Shown here in pieces: positions 37,395 through 46,437 of a stretch of DNA of 64,000 nt. The notes under the pieces were generated by a model. That model saw nothing but the letters and a program-made list of their open reading frames with translations, was not told the DNA's origin and made no database searches. The stretch lies in NCBI RefSeq assembly GCF_900113685.1, contig NZ_FOQG01000002.1:124001-188000 (forward strand), read 5' to 3'. Position 1 is the first letter of the stretch, and every line of letters begins with the position of its first letter. Made by a program: the position numbers and the translations under genes. This stretch comes from Nocardioides psychrotolerans. Lineage in GTDB: Bacteria > Actinomycetota > Actinomycetes > Propionibacteriales > Nocardioidaceae.

Positions 37395-38834
37395 TCAGGC
37401 CACCATCACCCGTGCGGACGTGCGGCGCGCGCCCTGCGGCCGATCACGTACGACGGACCACGCGGCCGCGATCCGGCGCACGGCCTCCTCGAGCTCGTCG
37501 CCCGGGCGCGTCCAGGGGATCCGCACGAACTGGTCGAGCCCACCCTCGGCCGCGAAGACCGGGCCGGGCGCGATGATCACGCCGCGGCGCTCGGCCTCGT
37601 CGGCGAGCGCGGTGCCGAGCGGCCCGGGCAGCTGGCACCACAGCGCCAGACCGCCGCCGGGGAGCCGGGAGCGCCACTCGGGGAGGTGCTCGGCGACCGC
37701 GGCGGCCAGGCGGTCCCGCTGCGGACGCAGCCGGTCGCGCTGGGCGTCGACGACCTCCTCGCCACGGGCCAGCAGCCGGGTCAGCACCAGCTGCTCCATC
37801 ACCGGCGCGCCCAGGTCGAGACCCACGCGGGCACCGGTGAGCCGCTCCATCTGCCCCTCGGGCGAGCGGATCCACCCCAGCCGCAGGCCGCCCCAGAACG
37901 TCTTGCTGGCGCTGCCGATCGTGATCGTCTCCGGCGCGAAGGCCGCGAACGGACGCGGCATCTGCTGGCCGTCCAGCGCCAGCGCCTGGTGGGCCTCGTC
38001 GACCACCGCGACCGTGCGCGCCCGCCGCAGCAGTGCGGCGTACTCCTCGCGCTGGGCCTCGCTCATCAGGTGGCCGGTGGGGTTCTGGAAGTCGGGGATC
38101 AAGTAGGCCAGCCGCGGGGAGGTTTCCCGCAGCGCGGTCGCGACCGCCCCGAGATCCCAGCCGTCGGGGTCGACCGGCACCGCGGCGAGCCGCGCCCCAC
38201 GGTGCCGGATCGACAAGGTGGCGTTGGGGTAGACCGGCGACTCGACGAGCACCCGGTCGCCGGTCCCGGTGAAGGCCTGCGCGACGATCGCGGCCGCCGA
38301 GAGCGCACCGGGCGTCACCATGACCTGCTCGGGCGCGGTCGGCAGCCCGCGGGCGTCGTACGTCGCAGCAATGGCGGCCTGGAGCTCGGGAAGCCCGGCC
38401 GGGAAGTAGCCGTGACCGCCGAGGTACGCCGGCAGGTCGGCGGTTGCCTCGGCGTAGGCCTGGGCGACTCCCGGGGGCGCGGAGGCTGCGGCGCAGTTGA
38501 GGTCGATCGCCTCGCGGTCGCCGGAGCTGGGCAGCAGGGACCGGTCGTGGGCCCGGGCGCGGCCGCCCGGGACGCGGGTGAAGGTGCCGGAGCCCTGGCG
38601 GGCCTCGGCGTAGCCGCTGTCGCGCAGCGCGGCGTAGGCACGGGTGACCGTGGTGCGCGAGACCCCGAGCGACTCGGTGAGCTCGCGCTCGCTGGGCAGG
38701 CGGGTGCCCAGCCCGATGCGGCCATCACCGATGAGCAGCCGAAGGGCGTCGGCGAGTCCGGCGTAGGCGGGGGAGCGGTCGAAGCCGCCGACCAGGGCGG
38801 CCGTGCGGGCAGCGGAGATGGTGGACGTGCTCAT
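37395..38834 (-). CDS. MocR-family transcription factor (GntR-aminotransferase fusion)
   Basis: A 479-residue protein. Residues ~15-85 are a GntR-type winged helix (LPSERELTESLGVSRTTVTRAYAALRDSGY). Residues ~115-475 are a fold-type I aminotransferase-like domain with the PLP lysine in TIGSASKTFWGGLRLG and the cofactor Asp/Tyr in VVDEAHQALAL. Members sense PLP or amino-compound ligands. The ATG at 38834 sits 7 nt from a GACAGT -10 box. It is divergent from yczE, the common target of this MocR branch. Confidence 0.92.
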   Translation of the reverse strand: MSTSTISAARTAALVGGFDRSPAYAGLADALRLLIGDGRIGLGTRLPSERELTESLGVSRTTVTRAYAALRDSGYAEARQGSGTFTRVPGGRARAHDRSLLPSSGDREAIDLNCAAASAPPGVAQAYAEATADLPAYLGGHGYFPAGLPELQAAIAATYDARGLPTAPEQVMVTPGALSAAAIVAQAFTGTGDRVLVESPVYPNATLSIRHRGARLAAVPVDPDGWDLGAVATALRETSPRLAYLIPDFQNPTGHLMSEAQREEYAALLRRARTVAVVDEAHQALALDGQQMPRPFAAFAPETITIGSASKTFWGGLRLGWIRSPEGQMERLTGARVGLDLGAPVMEQLVLTRLLARGEEVVDAQRDRLRPQRDRLAAAVAEHLPEWRSRLPGGGLALWCQLPGPLGTALADEAERRGVIIAPGPVFAAEGGLDQFVRIPWTRPGDELEEAVRRIAAAWSVVRDRPQGARRTSARVMVA

Positions 38835-38841
38835 GCAGTCC

Positions 38842-38889
38842 ACTGTCTCACGATTGGCTATTTGATCAAGTGCCAATCTGGCGCAGGCT
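38842..38889. promoter_or_regulatory. Symmetric divergent promoter/operator of mocR-yczE
   Basis: The palindrome TTGATCAA (38862-38869) can provide the -35 hexamer TTGATC on both strands. Forward: TTGATC, 16 nt, CAGGCT (38884-38889), 6 nt, yczE ATG. Reverse: TTGATC, 16 nt, GACAGT (38842-38847), 7 nt, mocR ATG. Perfect arms GATTGGC (38852-38858) and GCCAATC (38872-38878) flank the centre and are the likely MocR operator, overlapping both -35 boxes. Confidence 0.65.
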
Positions 38890-38895
38890 GGTCCC

Positions 38896-39567
38896 ATGAC
38901 CCTCAGCCGCACGCCCACGAGCCCGGCTTCTTCTCCCGTGCCGCTCGCCGAGCTGGGTCCGGTCGCCCAGCTGCGCGCCGGCCGGTTGGGGGTGCGGCTG
39001 CCGCTGCTCTTCGTCGGCCTGGTCGTCTACGGCGCCTCGCTGGCGATGATGGTGCGCGCCGACCTCGGCCTCGCGCCCTGGGACGTGCTGCACTCCGGGC
39101 TGATCCGGCACCTGCCGATCACGCTGGGCCAGGCGGTCGTGCTGATGAGCTTCGTGGTGCTGGTGCTGTGGATCCCGCTCAAGGAGATGCCCGGCCTCGG
39201 CACGATCTCCAACGCGATCGTCGTCGGGGTCTCCGCCGACGCGACCCTCCTGGTCCTCGACCGCCCCGACGCGGTGGCGCTGCGGATCGCGCTGATGGTC
39301 GCGGGCGTGCTCACCTGTGGGCTGGCGACGGCGCTCTACATCGGTGCCCAGCTCGGGCGCGGCCCGCGCGACGGGCTGATGACCGGGCTGGCGCGTCGTA
39401 CGGGGCTCTCGATCCGGCTCGTGCGCACGCTGCTCGAGGTCGGTGTCGTGCTGGTCGGGCTCCTGCTGGGGGGCGTGCTCGGCATCGGGACGATCGTCTT
39501 CGCGCTCGCGATCGGTCCGATCACGCAGGTGCTGCTGCCGATCTTCGTCGTCGACCTCCAGGCTTAG
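38896..39567 (+). CDS. YczE/YitT-like membrane protein
   Basis: A 223-residue protein with five to six membrane helices of the YczE family: MMVRADLGLAPWDVLHSGLI (first periplasmic/cytosolic turn) and the repeat-like LGRGPRDGLMTGLARRTG. The family's transport role is not defined. Divergent pairing with a MocR regulator is a recurrent arrangement, suggesting the protein moves the compound that the regulator senses. Confidence 0.85.
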   Translation: MTLSRTPTSPASSPVPLAELGPVAQLRAGRLGVRLPLLFVGLVVYGASLAMMVRADLGLAPWDVLHSGLIRHLPITLGQAVVLMSFVVLVLWIPLKEMPGLGTISNAIVVGVSADATLLVLDRPDAVALRIALMVAGVLTCGLATALYIGAQLGRGPRDGLMTGLARRTGLSIRLVRTLLEVGVVLVGLLLGGVLGIGTIVFALAIGPITQVLLPIFVVDLQA

Positions 39568-39633
39568 AGACGGCGCCTTCTCCGCCGTGACAGACTGCCG
39601 CCGACGGCCCCAGTCCGAGCACGCGGAGGCAGC

Positions 39634-40887
39634 ATGACGACTTCACCCGGTCCCGAGAACGGCGCCGCTGCCGCGGCGCCCGCCCCCCTGGCGCCGCCCG
39701 AGGCGGTGCTGACCCTCACCGCTCCCGCACCGCCCGCCCTGGTCATCGAGACCCAGGCGCCCCAGATGGCACCGCAGGTCTCGGCCGAGGCGATCCCCGA
39801 GCTCGACACGAAGGTCGACACCTTCATGACCGCGCTGACGAACGCCGCGAGCCGCAGCCCGGAGTTCGCCGCCCAGGCCGAGAGCGTGCGCACCATGGGT
39901 GACGCCGACATCCGCAAGGCGGCCGAGACGTCGAACCGGATGCTCAACCAGCCGGTGCGGGCCCTCAAGGAGGGTGGCCTCTCCCAGGGCTCCGAGGTCG
40001 GCAAGACCCTGCTCGAGCTGCGCCGCACGGTCGAGGACCTCGACCCCAGCGAGGCCAAGGGCGCCCGCAAGTTCATGGACTGGCTGCCCTTCGGCGACAA
40101 GGTCGAGGATTACTTCCGCAAATACCAGTCCAGCCAGAGCCAGCTCAACGGGATCCTGCACGCCCTGCGCAACGGCCAGGACGAGCTGACCAAGGACAAC
40201 GTCGCGCTCAACCTCGAGAAGACCAACCTCTGGGCGGTCATGGGCCGGCTCAACCAGTACGTCTACGTCGCCGAGCGCCTCGACGCCAAGCTGTCGGCCA
40301 AGATCGCCGAGCTCGAGCTCTCCGACCCCGAGGCCGCCAAGGCGCTCTCGCAGGACGTGCTGTTCTACGTGCGCCAGAAGCACCAGGACCTGCTCACCCA
40401 GCTGGCGGTGTCGATCCAGAGCTATCTCGCGATCGACATCATCATCAAGAACAACATCGAGCTCATCAAGGGCGTCGACCGGGCATCGACGACCACCATC
40501 TCCGCGCTGCGCACGGCGGTGATCGTGGCGCAGGCGCTGGGCAACCAGAAGCTGGTGCTCGACCAGATCACCGCCCTCAACACCACGACGTCGAACATGA
40601 TCCAGCGGACCTCGGAGATGCTGAAGGAGAACAGCGCCGCGATCCAGGAGCAGGCCGCGTCGTCGACGATCGGCATGGAGCAGCTGCAGGCGGCCTTCGC
40701 CAACATCTACGCCACGATGGACTCGATCGACGAGTTCAAGGTCAAGGCCCTCGACAACATGTCGGCCACGATCGGCGTGCTCGAGACCGAGGTCGTGAAG
40801 TCGCGGTCCTACCTCGAGCGGGTCCAGGCCCACGACGCCCGCAACGCCACCGGCACCCTCGACCTCTCCAACGTGCCGACCCTCTGA
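39634..40887 (+). CDS. telA: TelA/KlaA toxic-anion-resistance family protein
   Basis: A 417-residue soluble protein, almost all alpha-helical with long heptad-like stretches. Family landmarks are KFMDWLPFGDKVEDYFRKYQSSQSQL (~145), DNVALNLEKTNLWAVMGRL, LTQLAVSIQSYLAIDIIIKNN and VIVAQALGNQKLVLDQITALN. The first ~55 residues are Pro/Ala-rich and disordered. TelA homologues were linked to tellurite and other stress resistance; the molecular role is unclear. It opens the signalling operon that includes PknG. The ATG lies shortly after a CGGAGGC sequence. Confidence 0.9.
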   Translation: MTTSPGPENGAAAAAPAPLAPPEAVLTLTAPAPPALVIETQAPQMAPQVSAEAIPELDTKVDTFMTALTNAASRSPEFAAQAESVRTMGDADIRKAAETSNRMLNQPVRALKEGGLSQGSEVGKTLLELRRTVEDLDPSEAKGARKFMDWLPFGDKVEDYFRKYQSSQSQLNGILHALRNGQDELTKDNVALNLEKTNLWAVMGRLNQYVYVAERLDAKLSAKIAELELSDPEAAKALSQDVLFYVRQKHQDLLTQLAVSIQSYLAIDIIIKNNIELIKGVDRASTTTISALRTAVIVAQALGNQKLVLDQITALNTTTSNMIQRTSEMLKENSAAIQEQAASSTIGMEQLQAAFANIYATMDSIDEFKVKALDNMSATIGVLETEVVKSRSYLERVQAHDARNATGTLDLSNVPTL

Positions 40888-40925
40888 GCAACCCCACCCC
40901 GAGGACCCGACCACCCGAGGACAGC

Positions 40926-41438
40926 GTGAGTCTCAAGTCATGGCTGCAACGTCGACGCCAGGCAGAGGAGCCGACCTCGTCGGTGCCTCCGGCGCCGACC
41001 GAGCAGGACATCCTCGCCTCGCTCAACCGGGTCAACGCGATGCTCAGCGAGGGCAACGCCCCCCCGGTCGTCACCTCGCGGGTCATCCGGATCGCCCGCA
41101 CGATCAACGACACGCTGCCGCGGCTGCGCCACCTGGGCCTGGGCAGCATGGAGAGCTACTCCGTCGTCGCCACGGCGACCGACTACCTGCCCGAGGCGGT
41201 CGGCGGCTACCTCCGGCTGCCGCGGGAGTGGGCCGACACGCGCCCGATCGACGGCTACAAGACCTCGCTGATGGTGCTCATCGACCAGCTCGAGCTCCTC
41301 GGCGCGACGATGGACCAGATCTTCGACGCCGCCAACCGCGCCGACGCTCAGGCGCTGCTGGCGCACGGCATGTTCCTCGAGAGCAAGTTCGGCCACTCGG
41401 GTGGCACCGACCTCACCCTGGGATCCCCGCATGACTGA
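40926..41438 (+). CDS. Unknown protein in the TelA-PknG operon
   Basis: A 170-residue protein I do not recognise. GTG start 38 bases after telA, with GAGGAC upstream. A basic N-terminus (SLKSWLQRRRQAEEP) and Pro-rich spacer precede a helical domain (ILASLNRVNAMLSE, ARTINDTLPRLRHLG, TATDYLPEAVGGYLRLP, SLMVLIDQLELLGATMDQIF) ending in a His/Gly-rich tail. It has no membrane segments. It overlaps the AAA+ gene by 8 bases, suggesting coupled synthesis and perhaps a physical complex with TelA or the ATPase. Confidence 0.7.
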   Translation: MSLKSWLQRRRQAEEPTSSVPPAPTEQDILASLNRVNAMLSEGNAPPVVTSRVIRIARTINDTLPRLRHLGLGSMESYSVVATATDYLPEAVGGYLRLPREWADTRPIDGYKTSLMVLIDQLELLGATMDQIFDAANRADAQALLAHGMFLESKFGHSGGTDLTLGSPHD

Positions 41439-43002
41439 CGCCCTGAGCCTCTCCGCCGCCCTCGACGCGCTGGTCGCGGTCGCCACGGCCGCCGGGGTCG
41501 ACGCCGCCACGGCCCGCCGTGAGGGGGAGTGCCTGGCCGCGACCATCGCCGAGCCGGCCCGCGGGGCCTTCGTCGACTGGTCCGAGCAGACCGGCCGCCC
41601 CCGCTCCTCGGAGGAGTTCATGGACGCAGCGTCGCGGGGGCGCCGCTACCGCTCCGCCCCCACCCCGGCCATGAACGGCCTCGCGTTGGCGCGTTCGCCC
41701 CAGGCTCCGTCGTACGCGAAGGCGCTGGCGGACGTCGCGCTGGCAGCTGCCTCGCTGGGGGAGGAGAGTCCCCGTGCGGTCGGCAACGCCGCCACTGCTG
41801 CGGCCGCACAGCTCGGCGAGGCCGCTCCCACGGCCGTGCCCACGACCGCCGAAGGGACCGGGCTCGACCTGACGCAGCCGCACGAGCAGGCCCGCACCGG
41901 GGATCACTTCCTCGCGCAGATGATGGACCAGCTCACCCAGGTGCAGCGCAAGATCGCCAACCTCGACCTCCAGCAGAGCGATGTGCGGCCGCCAGTCGAG
42001 CTCCCGCCCACGACGCAGGGCCCGGGGGTGGACGGTGCTGCGCCGGTCGCGACCCAGCCCCCGCCGGCCGAGCCCGATAAGCCCGAGGAGCCCGCCGAGC
42101 CGGAGCCGGAGCCCAAGAGCGTCGAGGAGCTGCTCGCCGAGCTCGACGTCCTCGTCGGGCTGACCGACGTGAAGGGCGAGATCCACCGGCAGGCCGCGAT
42201 CCTGCGCGTCGAGGGGCTGCGCAAGGACGCCGGGCTCACCTCGCCGACCATCACCCGGCACATGATCTTCAACGGCAACCCCGGCACCGGCAAGACGACG
42301 GTGGCCCGGCTGGTAGCCGGCATCTACCGCGCGCTCGGACTGCTCACGAAGGGTCAGCTGGTCGAGGTCGACCGTTCCGAGCTGGTCGCGGGCTTCCTCG
42401 GTCAGACCGCGATGAAGACCGCCGAGGTCGTGAGGTCCGCCGAGGGCGGGGTGCTCTTCATCGACGAGGCCTACTCGCTGGCCGGTGACCAGTACGGCCA
42501 GGAGGCCGTCGACACCCTGGTCAAGGAGATGGAGGACAAGCGCGACGACCTCGTCGTGATCGTCGCGGGCTACCCCGTGCCGATGGAGGTCTTCATCGCC
42601 CAGAACCCCGGGCTCGAGAGCCGCTTCCGCACCCAGATCGACTTCGTCGACTACACCGACGACGAGCTGGTCAGGATCTTCGGCGTCATGGCCACCGCAG
42701 CGGAGTACGACGCCGGCGACCCGGTCCTCGAGCGGCTGCGCGAGCTGCTCGCTGCCGTCCAGCGCGGCCCGCAGTTCGGCAACGCCCGCTACGTGCGCAA
42801 TGTCCTCGAGGCCGCGATCGGGCGCCACGCCTGGCGTCTGCGCGACATCGAGGCCCCGACGATCGAGCAGCTGCGCACGATCGAGGCCGACGACTTGGAC
42901 CCGCTCGTCGCCGACGGCCCCACCGAACCGGTCGACTGGGATCCCGAGCCGTCCACCGAGCCGTCCACCGAGCCGTCCACCGTCGAGGAGGAGCCCGCAT
43001 GA
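41431..43002 (+). CDS. CbbX/SpoVK-like AAA+ ATPase
   Basis: A 523-residue protein. Residues 1-~230 are a helical, Ala/Pro-rich region with no family match I recognise. Residues ~232-500 form an AAA+ module of the CbbX/SpoVK group: LDVLVGLTDVKGEIHRQ, Walker A GNPGTGKTT (~283-291), Walker B GVLFIDEAYSLA (~340), sensor-1 VIVAGYPVPMEVFIAQNPGLESRF and a C-terminal lid. Three PSTE repeats close the chain. Members of this group remodel protein complexes. It overlaps its neighbours by 8 and 4 bases. Confidence 0.9.
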   Translation: MTDALSLSAALDALVAVATAAGVDAATARREGECLAATIAEPARGAFVDWSEQTGRPRSSEEFMDAASRGRRYRSAPTPAMNGLALARSPQAPSYAKALADVALAAASLGEESPRAVGNAATAAAAQLGEAAPTAVPTTAEGTGLDLTQPHEQARTGDHFLAQMMDQLTQVQRKIANLDLQQSDVRPPVELPPTTQGPGVDGAAPVATQPPPAEPDKPEEPAEPEPEPKSVEELLAELDVLVGLTDVKGEIHRQAAILRVEGLRKDAGLTSPTITRHMIFNGNPGTGKTTVARLVAGIYRALGLLTKGQLVEVDRSELVAGFLGQTAMKTAEVVRSAEGGVLFIDEAYSLAGDQYGQEAVDTLVKEMEDKRDDLVVIVAGYPVPMEVFIAQNPGLESRFRTQIDFVDYTDDELVRIFGVMATAAEYDAGDPVLERLRELLAAVQRGPQFGNARYVRNVLEAAIGRHAWRLRDIEAPTIEQLRTIEADDLDPLVADGPTEPVDWDPEPSTEPSTEPSTVEEEPA

Positions 43003-44321
43003 GTCAGGCCCAGGCCCCCAGCCCGGCCCCCGTGCCGCGCCCGGCCCCGATCCGCGCACCGGCCGGCCTCGCGACCCCGGCGACCCCGGCGATCCGGGCC
43101 CAGGCGAGCGCCGGTCTTGCCGGCCGCCCGACCGGCACGGTCGAGGACGTGCCGCAGCTCCTGAACCGGTGGCAGGCGATCGCGGTGACCACGTGCGTGG
43201 TCTTCGGGGTGCTCGCCGCGCTGTTCCAGCTGCTCGCCTGGCAGGCCACCGGCCGCGCCGCCGACAACACCGAGCAGCTGGTCCGGGTCCAACAGATCCA
43301 GTCCTCACTCTTCCGCGCCGACGCGCTCGCCACCAATGCCTTCCTGGTCGGGGGGCTCGAGGACGCCGAGCAGCGCGCCGAGTACGACGCCGCGATCGAC
43401 CAGGCGCTGCGCCAGATCGCCGATGCGGCCGAGGCCCAGCCGGCCGACCGTGCGGTACTCGCCGACCTCAACACCGAGGTGGCGGCCTACGCCACCGGCA
43501 TCACCCAGGCCCGGGACAACAACCGGCAGGGATTCCCGATCGGCGCGCAATACCTTCGCGAGGCCGGCTCCGGTCTGCGCGCGGATGCCGTGCCCATCCT
43601 GGGTGCGCTCGCGGACGCCAACACCGAGCGGGCCGAGGACGAGATGGACGGCCAGAACACGCTGCCGCTCCTCGTCGTCGGGATTGCCGCGATCGCCGGG
43701 CTGTGGTGGGTCAACCGACAGCTGGCCAAGCGCTTCCGTCGGAGGTTCAACCTCGGCATCGCCGTGGCGGCGGTGGCCATCGGCCTCGTGACGCTGGTCG
43801 GTGCGGGTGTCAGCGCAGCCAAGTCCGGCGACAACGACCGCCTGCGCGAGGGCAGCTTCACTCAGGCGATCGACGAGTCCACGGCGCGCACGGCCGCCAA
43901 CGACGCCAAGGCGCAGGAGAGCGGGCGACTCATCGCCCGCGGCTCGGGCGCCACCACGGAGCCCTTGTGGCAGGAGCGCGCCACGGTGGTCCAGGGCGCT
44001 GCGTCGGGTGAGACGCTGTTCCTGTGGACGGTCTACACCGACCTGCACGCCGCCATCGTCGCGAGCGACGACGAGGGCGACTGGACGGGGGCGGTCGAGC
44101 TGGCCACGACGACCGAGCCGGGCAGCGCCAGCGCCGCACTCACCGAGTTCGACCAGGCCTCGCAGCAGGTCGTCGACCAGGCGGCCTCCCAGACCTCCGA
44201 GAGTCTCCGCTCCGGTGGCGTCGTGGCCTGGGCCCTGATGATCGTGTCCCTGCTGGTGGGTCTCGGGTCGGCGGGGGCCGTCGCCCGGGGCGTCGGGCAG
44301 CGACGGAAGGAGTACGCATGA
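42999..44321 (+). CDS. glnX: GlnX-like membrane sensor protein
   Basis: A 440-residue membrane protein with an N-terminal Pro/Ala tail, a membrane helix at ~60-85, an extracytoplasmic helical domain (~90-215), two further helices (~225-290), a second extracytoplasmic helical domain (~295-400) and a last helix before the basic end (GQRRKEYA). This duplicated four-helix-bundle layout, directly followed by a GlnH lipoprotein and PknG, matches GlnX of mycobacteria and corynebacteria, which relays amino-acid availability from GlnH to PknG. The assignment rests mainly on topology and context. Confidence 0.78.
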   Translation: MSQAQAPSPAPVPRPAPIRAPAGLATPATPAIRAQASAGLAGRPTGTVEDVPQLLNRWQAIAVTTCVVFGVLAALFQLLAWQATGRAADNTEQLVRVQQIQSSLFRADALATNAFLVGGLEDAEQRAEYDAAIDQALRQIADAAEAQPADRAVLADLNTEVAAYATGITQARDNNRQGFPIGAQYLREAGSGLRADAVPILGALADANTERAEDEMDGQNTLPLLVVGIAAIAGLWWVNRQLAKRFRRRFNLGIAVAAVAIGLVTLVGAGVSAAKSGDNDRLREGSFTQAIDESTARTAANDAKAQESGRLIARGSGATTEPLWQERATVVQGAASGETLFLWTVYTDLHAAIVASDDEGDWTGAVELATTTEPGSASAALTEFDQASQQVVDQAASQTSESLRSGGVVAWALMIVSLLVGLGSAGAVARGVGQRRKEYA

Positions 44322-45292
44322 GCAGGCGCGCAGGTCCCGTGGTCGTCGTCGCGGCGCTCGCCGTGCTGCTCGCCGGTTGCGGCGGCTACGACGAGACCGT
44401 CGTAGCCGACCCCGAAGCGGCCCCGGCCTCGTCCGTGCCGCCCGCGACCACGCCTCCGGTGTGCGACAACGCGACCCAGTCCTACGCGCCGTCCGGGCCG
44501 CTGCCCGCTCCGGACGACCTCCCGCCGGGCTCGACCATGGAGAAGATCCGGGACCGGGGTCGGCTCATCGCCGGGGTGTCGGCCGACACCTACCTCCTCG
44601 CGTCCAACAGCCCGTTCACGGGCCAGATCGAGGGCTTCGACATCGACATGGTCGAGCAGGTGGCCGACGCGATCTTCGGTGACCCGAAGGCCTACGAGCT
44701 CAAGGTCATCACGGCCGGCGACCGGCTCCCGGCGCTCGTGGAGAGCCGGGTCGACATCGTCGTGCGCAACATGACGATCAACTGCGCCCGCTGGGAGGAG
44801 ATCGCCTTCTCTGCGGAGTACTACCGCTCCGGCCAGAAGATCCTGGTCCGCGAGGACCTTGCCGACGACGGGGTCGACTCGGTGACCGAGCTCGGCGGCG
44901 TCCGCGTCTGTGCTCCCACGGGGACCTCTAGCCTGGACAACGTCCGGCGCGAGGCGCCCGACGCGGTGGTCGTCGAGGCACCCACCCACACCGGTTGCCT
45001 CGCCCTCTTCCAGGAGGGTGAGGTCGACGCGATCACCGGCGACGACACCGTGCTCGCCGGGCTCGCGGCCCAGGACCCCTACGCCGTCGTGCCCGAGCAG
45101 GAGACCTTCACCGACGAGCCCTACGGCATCGGCGTCAACGCCGCCGACGTCGACCTGGTCCGCTTCGTCAACAGCATCCTGGAGCGCATGCGCAGCGACG
45201 GCAGCTGGCGCGCCAGCTATCTGCAGTGGCTCCAGCCGACGCTGGGCCAGGGCGCCGGGCAGCCGCAGCCGATCTACGGGCGCACGCCGTGA
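44318..45292 (+). CDS. glnH: GlnH-like amino-acid-binding lipoprotein
   Basis: A 324-residue lipoprotein (lipobox LLAGC, ~20) with a type-3 solute-binding domain. MEKIRDRGRLIAGVSADTYLLAS and GQIEGFDIDMVEQVADAIFGDP are typical of the glutamate/glutamine GluB branch. It also has DIVVRNMTINCARWEEIAFSAEYY and GDDTVLAGLAAQDP. No ABC permease or ATPase is adjacent, which fits a sensing rather than transport role with GlnX and PknG. It overlaps both neighbours by four bases. Confidence 0.9.
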   Translation: MSRRAGPVVVVAALAVLLAGCGGYDETVVADPEAAPASSVPPATTPPVCDNATQSYAPSGPLPAPDDLPPGSTMEKIRDRGRLIAGVSADTYLLASNSPFTGQIEGFDIDMVEQVADAIFGDPKAYELKVITAGDRLPALVESRVDIVVRNMTINCARWEEIAFSAEYYRSGQKILVREDLADDGVDSVTELGGVRVCAPTGTSSLDNVRREAPDAVVVEAPTHTGCLALFQEGEVDAITGDDTVLAGLAAQDPYAVVPEQETFTDEPYGIGVNAADVDLVRFVNSILERMRSDGSWRASYLQWLQPTLGQGAGQPQPIYGRTP

Positions 45293-46437
45293 GCCTGCCC
45301 ACGAGCCTCACCGCGCCCGCCGCCCCCGGTCGGATGGGACAGGCCGTCGAGCCGGCGCTGCTCCAGGACTACCTGGGCGACCTGGAGGCCTGGGTGCGCG
45401 GCCGGCGTACGGAGCTCGACGACCTCGACAGCGCTGCGCTCGCCGCCAAGCGTGGTGCAGACGTCGCGGCCGACATGGCCCTGTCGCTCGCGCTGTGGAA
45501 GGCCGTGTCGGACCGCTACCAGCTGGTCTTCGCCACCTGGGACGGCGGCCGCGTGCTCGAGGCCGAGCGGGCCAAGATCGCCACCCTCGTCTGGGGGCGT
45601 CTCGATGGCGCGACGACGCTGCCCGGTGACCTCGTGGTCTCGCTGCCGGAGGCCTGCCGGCTCTCCGACGCGCTCGCCGGCCAGCTCCGCACCCGCCTCG
45701 CGCTGGTGCCCGGAGCGGACGCCTCGGCGGCCCGTGTCAAGCAGCTGCGCGCGCAGGTCGAGCGGCTGCGCGACCAGGTCGGCCTCGAGCCGGCCGCGCA
45801 GCGCGACGTGGCGGTCGACGAGCTCGCCGGCCTGATGGCCCGCCTCGAGGAGATCGCAGACAAGGCGTCGCGCGGCGCCGACGTCGGAGGGCTCCTCGGC
45901 CCGATCGAGATCGACGCGACCCGCTTCGAGCGCGACCTGATCGTCGGCAATGCCCGGCGCCGCGACGCGCGAGACCAGGTGCAGAAGGCCCGTGAGCTGC
46001 GCGCCGACCTCGAGGCGCGCGAGGCCGCGCTCACCCACCTCGCCGACACCTGCGTGCGCACCGTCGACCCGGCGCCGCACTATGCCGTGCCCGACGTCGA
46101 CATGCTCGGAGCGATCCCCAACACCCCCGAGGCGATCGGGCCCTACCTCGATCGCCTCGACCGCGTCGGGCAGGCGATGTCGATGGCGCAGGAGAAGTAC
46201 GCCGCCGCGGTGGCCGAGCGCACCGACCTGCTCGAGCTCCTCGACGCCTACGTCGCCAAGGCCACCGCGCTGGGCCTGGCCGACCGGCCCGACCTGCGCG
46301 ACAGCGAGCAGCGGGCGCGCGACGTGCTCGCGCGTGAGCCCGCCCCGATGGCGGTGTGCCGTCAGCTCGTCGTGACCTACCAGACCTGGCTCACCCAGCT
46401 CGGCGACGCCGCCGCGAGATCGAGGGAGACCGCGTGA
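45289..46437 (+). CDS. Coiled-coil protein of unknown function between GlnH and PknG
   Basis: A 382-residue soluble, almost entirely helical protein with long charged stretches (VKQLRAQVERLRDQVGLEPA at ~150-170, RRRDARDQVQKARELRADLEAREAAL at ~220-246). No enzymatic motifs and no family I can name. It starts in the glnH stop and ends in the pknG start, so it is translated with both. It may be an adaptor bridging GlnX or TelA to the kinase; that is inference from position. Confidence 0.75.
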   Translation: MSLPTSLTAPAAPGRMGQAVEPALLQDYLGDLEAWVRGRRTELDDLDSAALAAKRGADVAADMALSLALWKAVSDRYQLVFATWDGGRVLEAERAKIATLVWGRLDGATTLPGDLVVSLPEACRLSDALAGQLRTRLALVPGADASAARVKQLRAQVERLRDQVGLEPAAQRDVAVDELAGLMARLEEIADKASRGADVGGLLGPIEIDATRFERDLIVGNARRRDARDQVQKARELRADLEAREAALTHLADTCVRTVDPAPHYAVPDVDMLGAIPNTPEAIGPYLDRLDRVGQAMSMAQEKYAAAVAERTDLLELLDAYVAKATALGLADRPDLRDSEQRARDVLAREPAPMAVCRQLVVTYQTWLTQLGDAAARSRETA

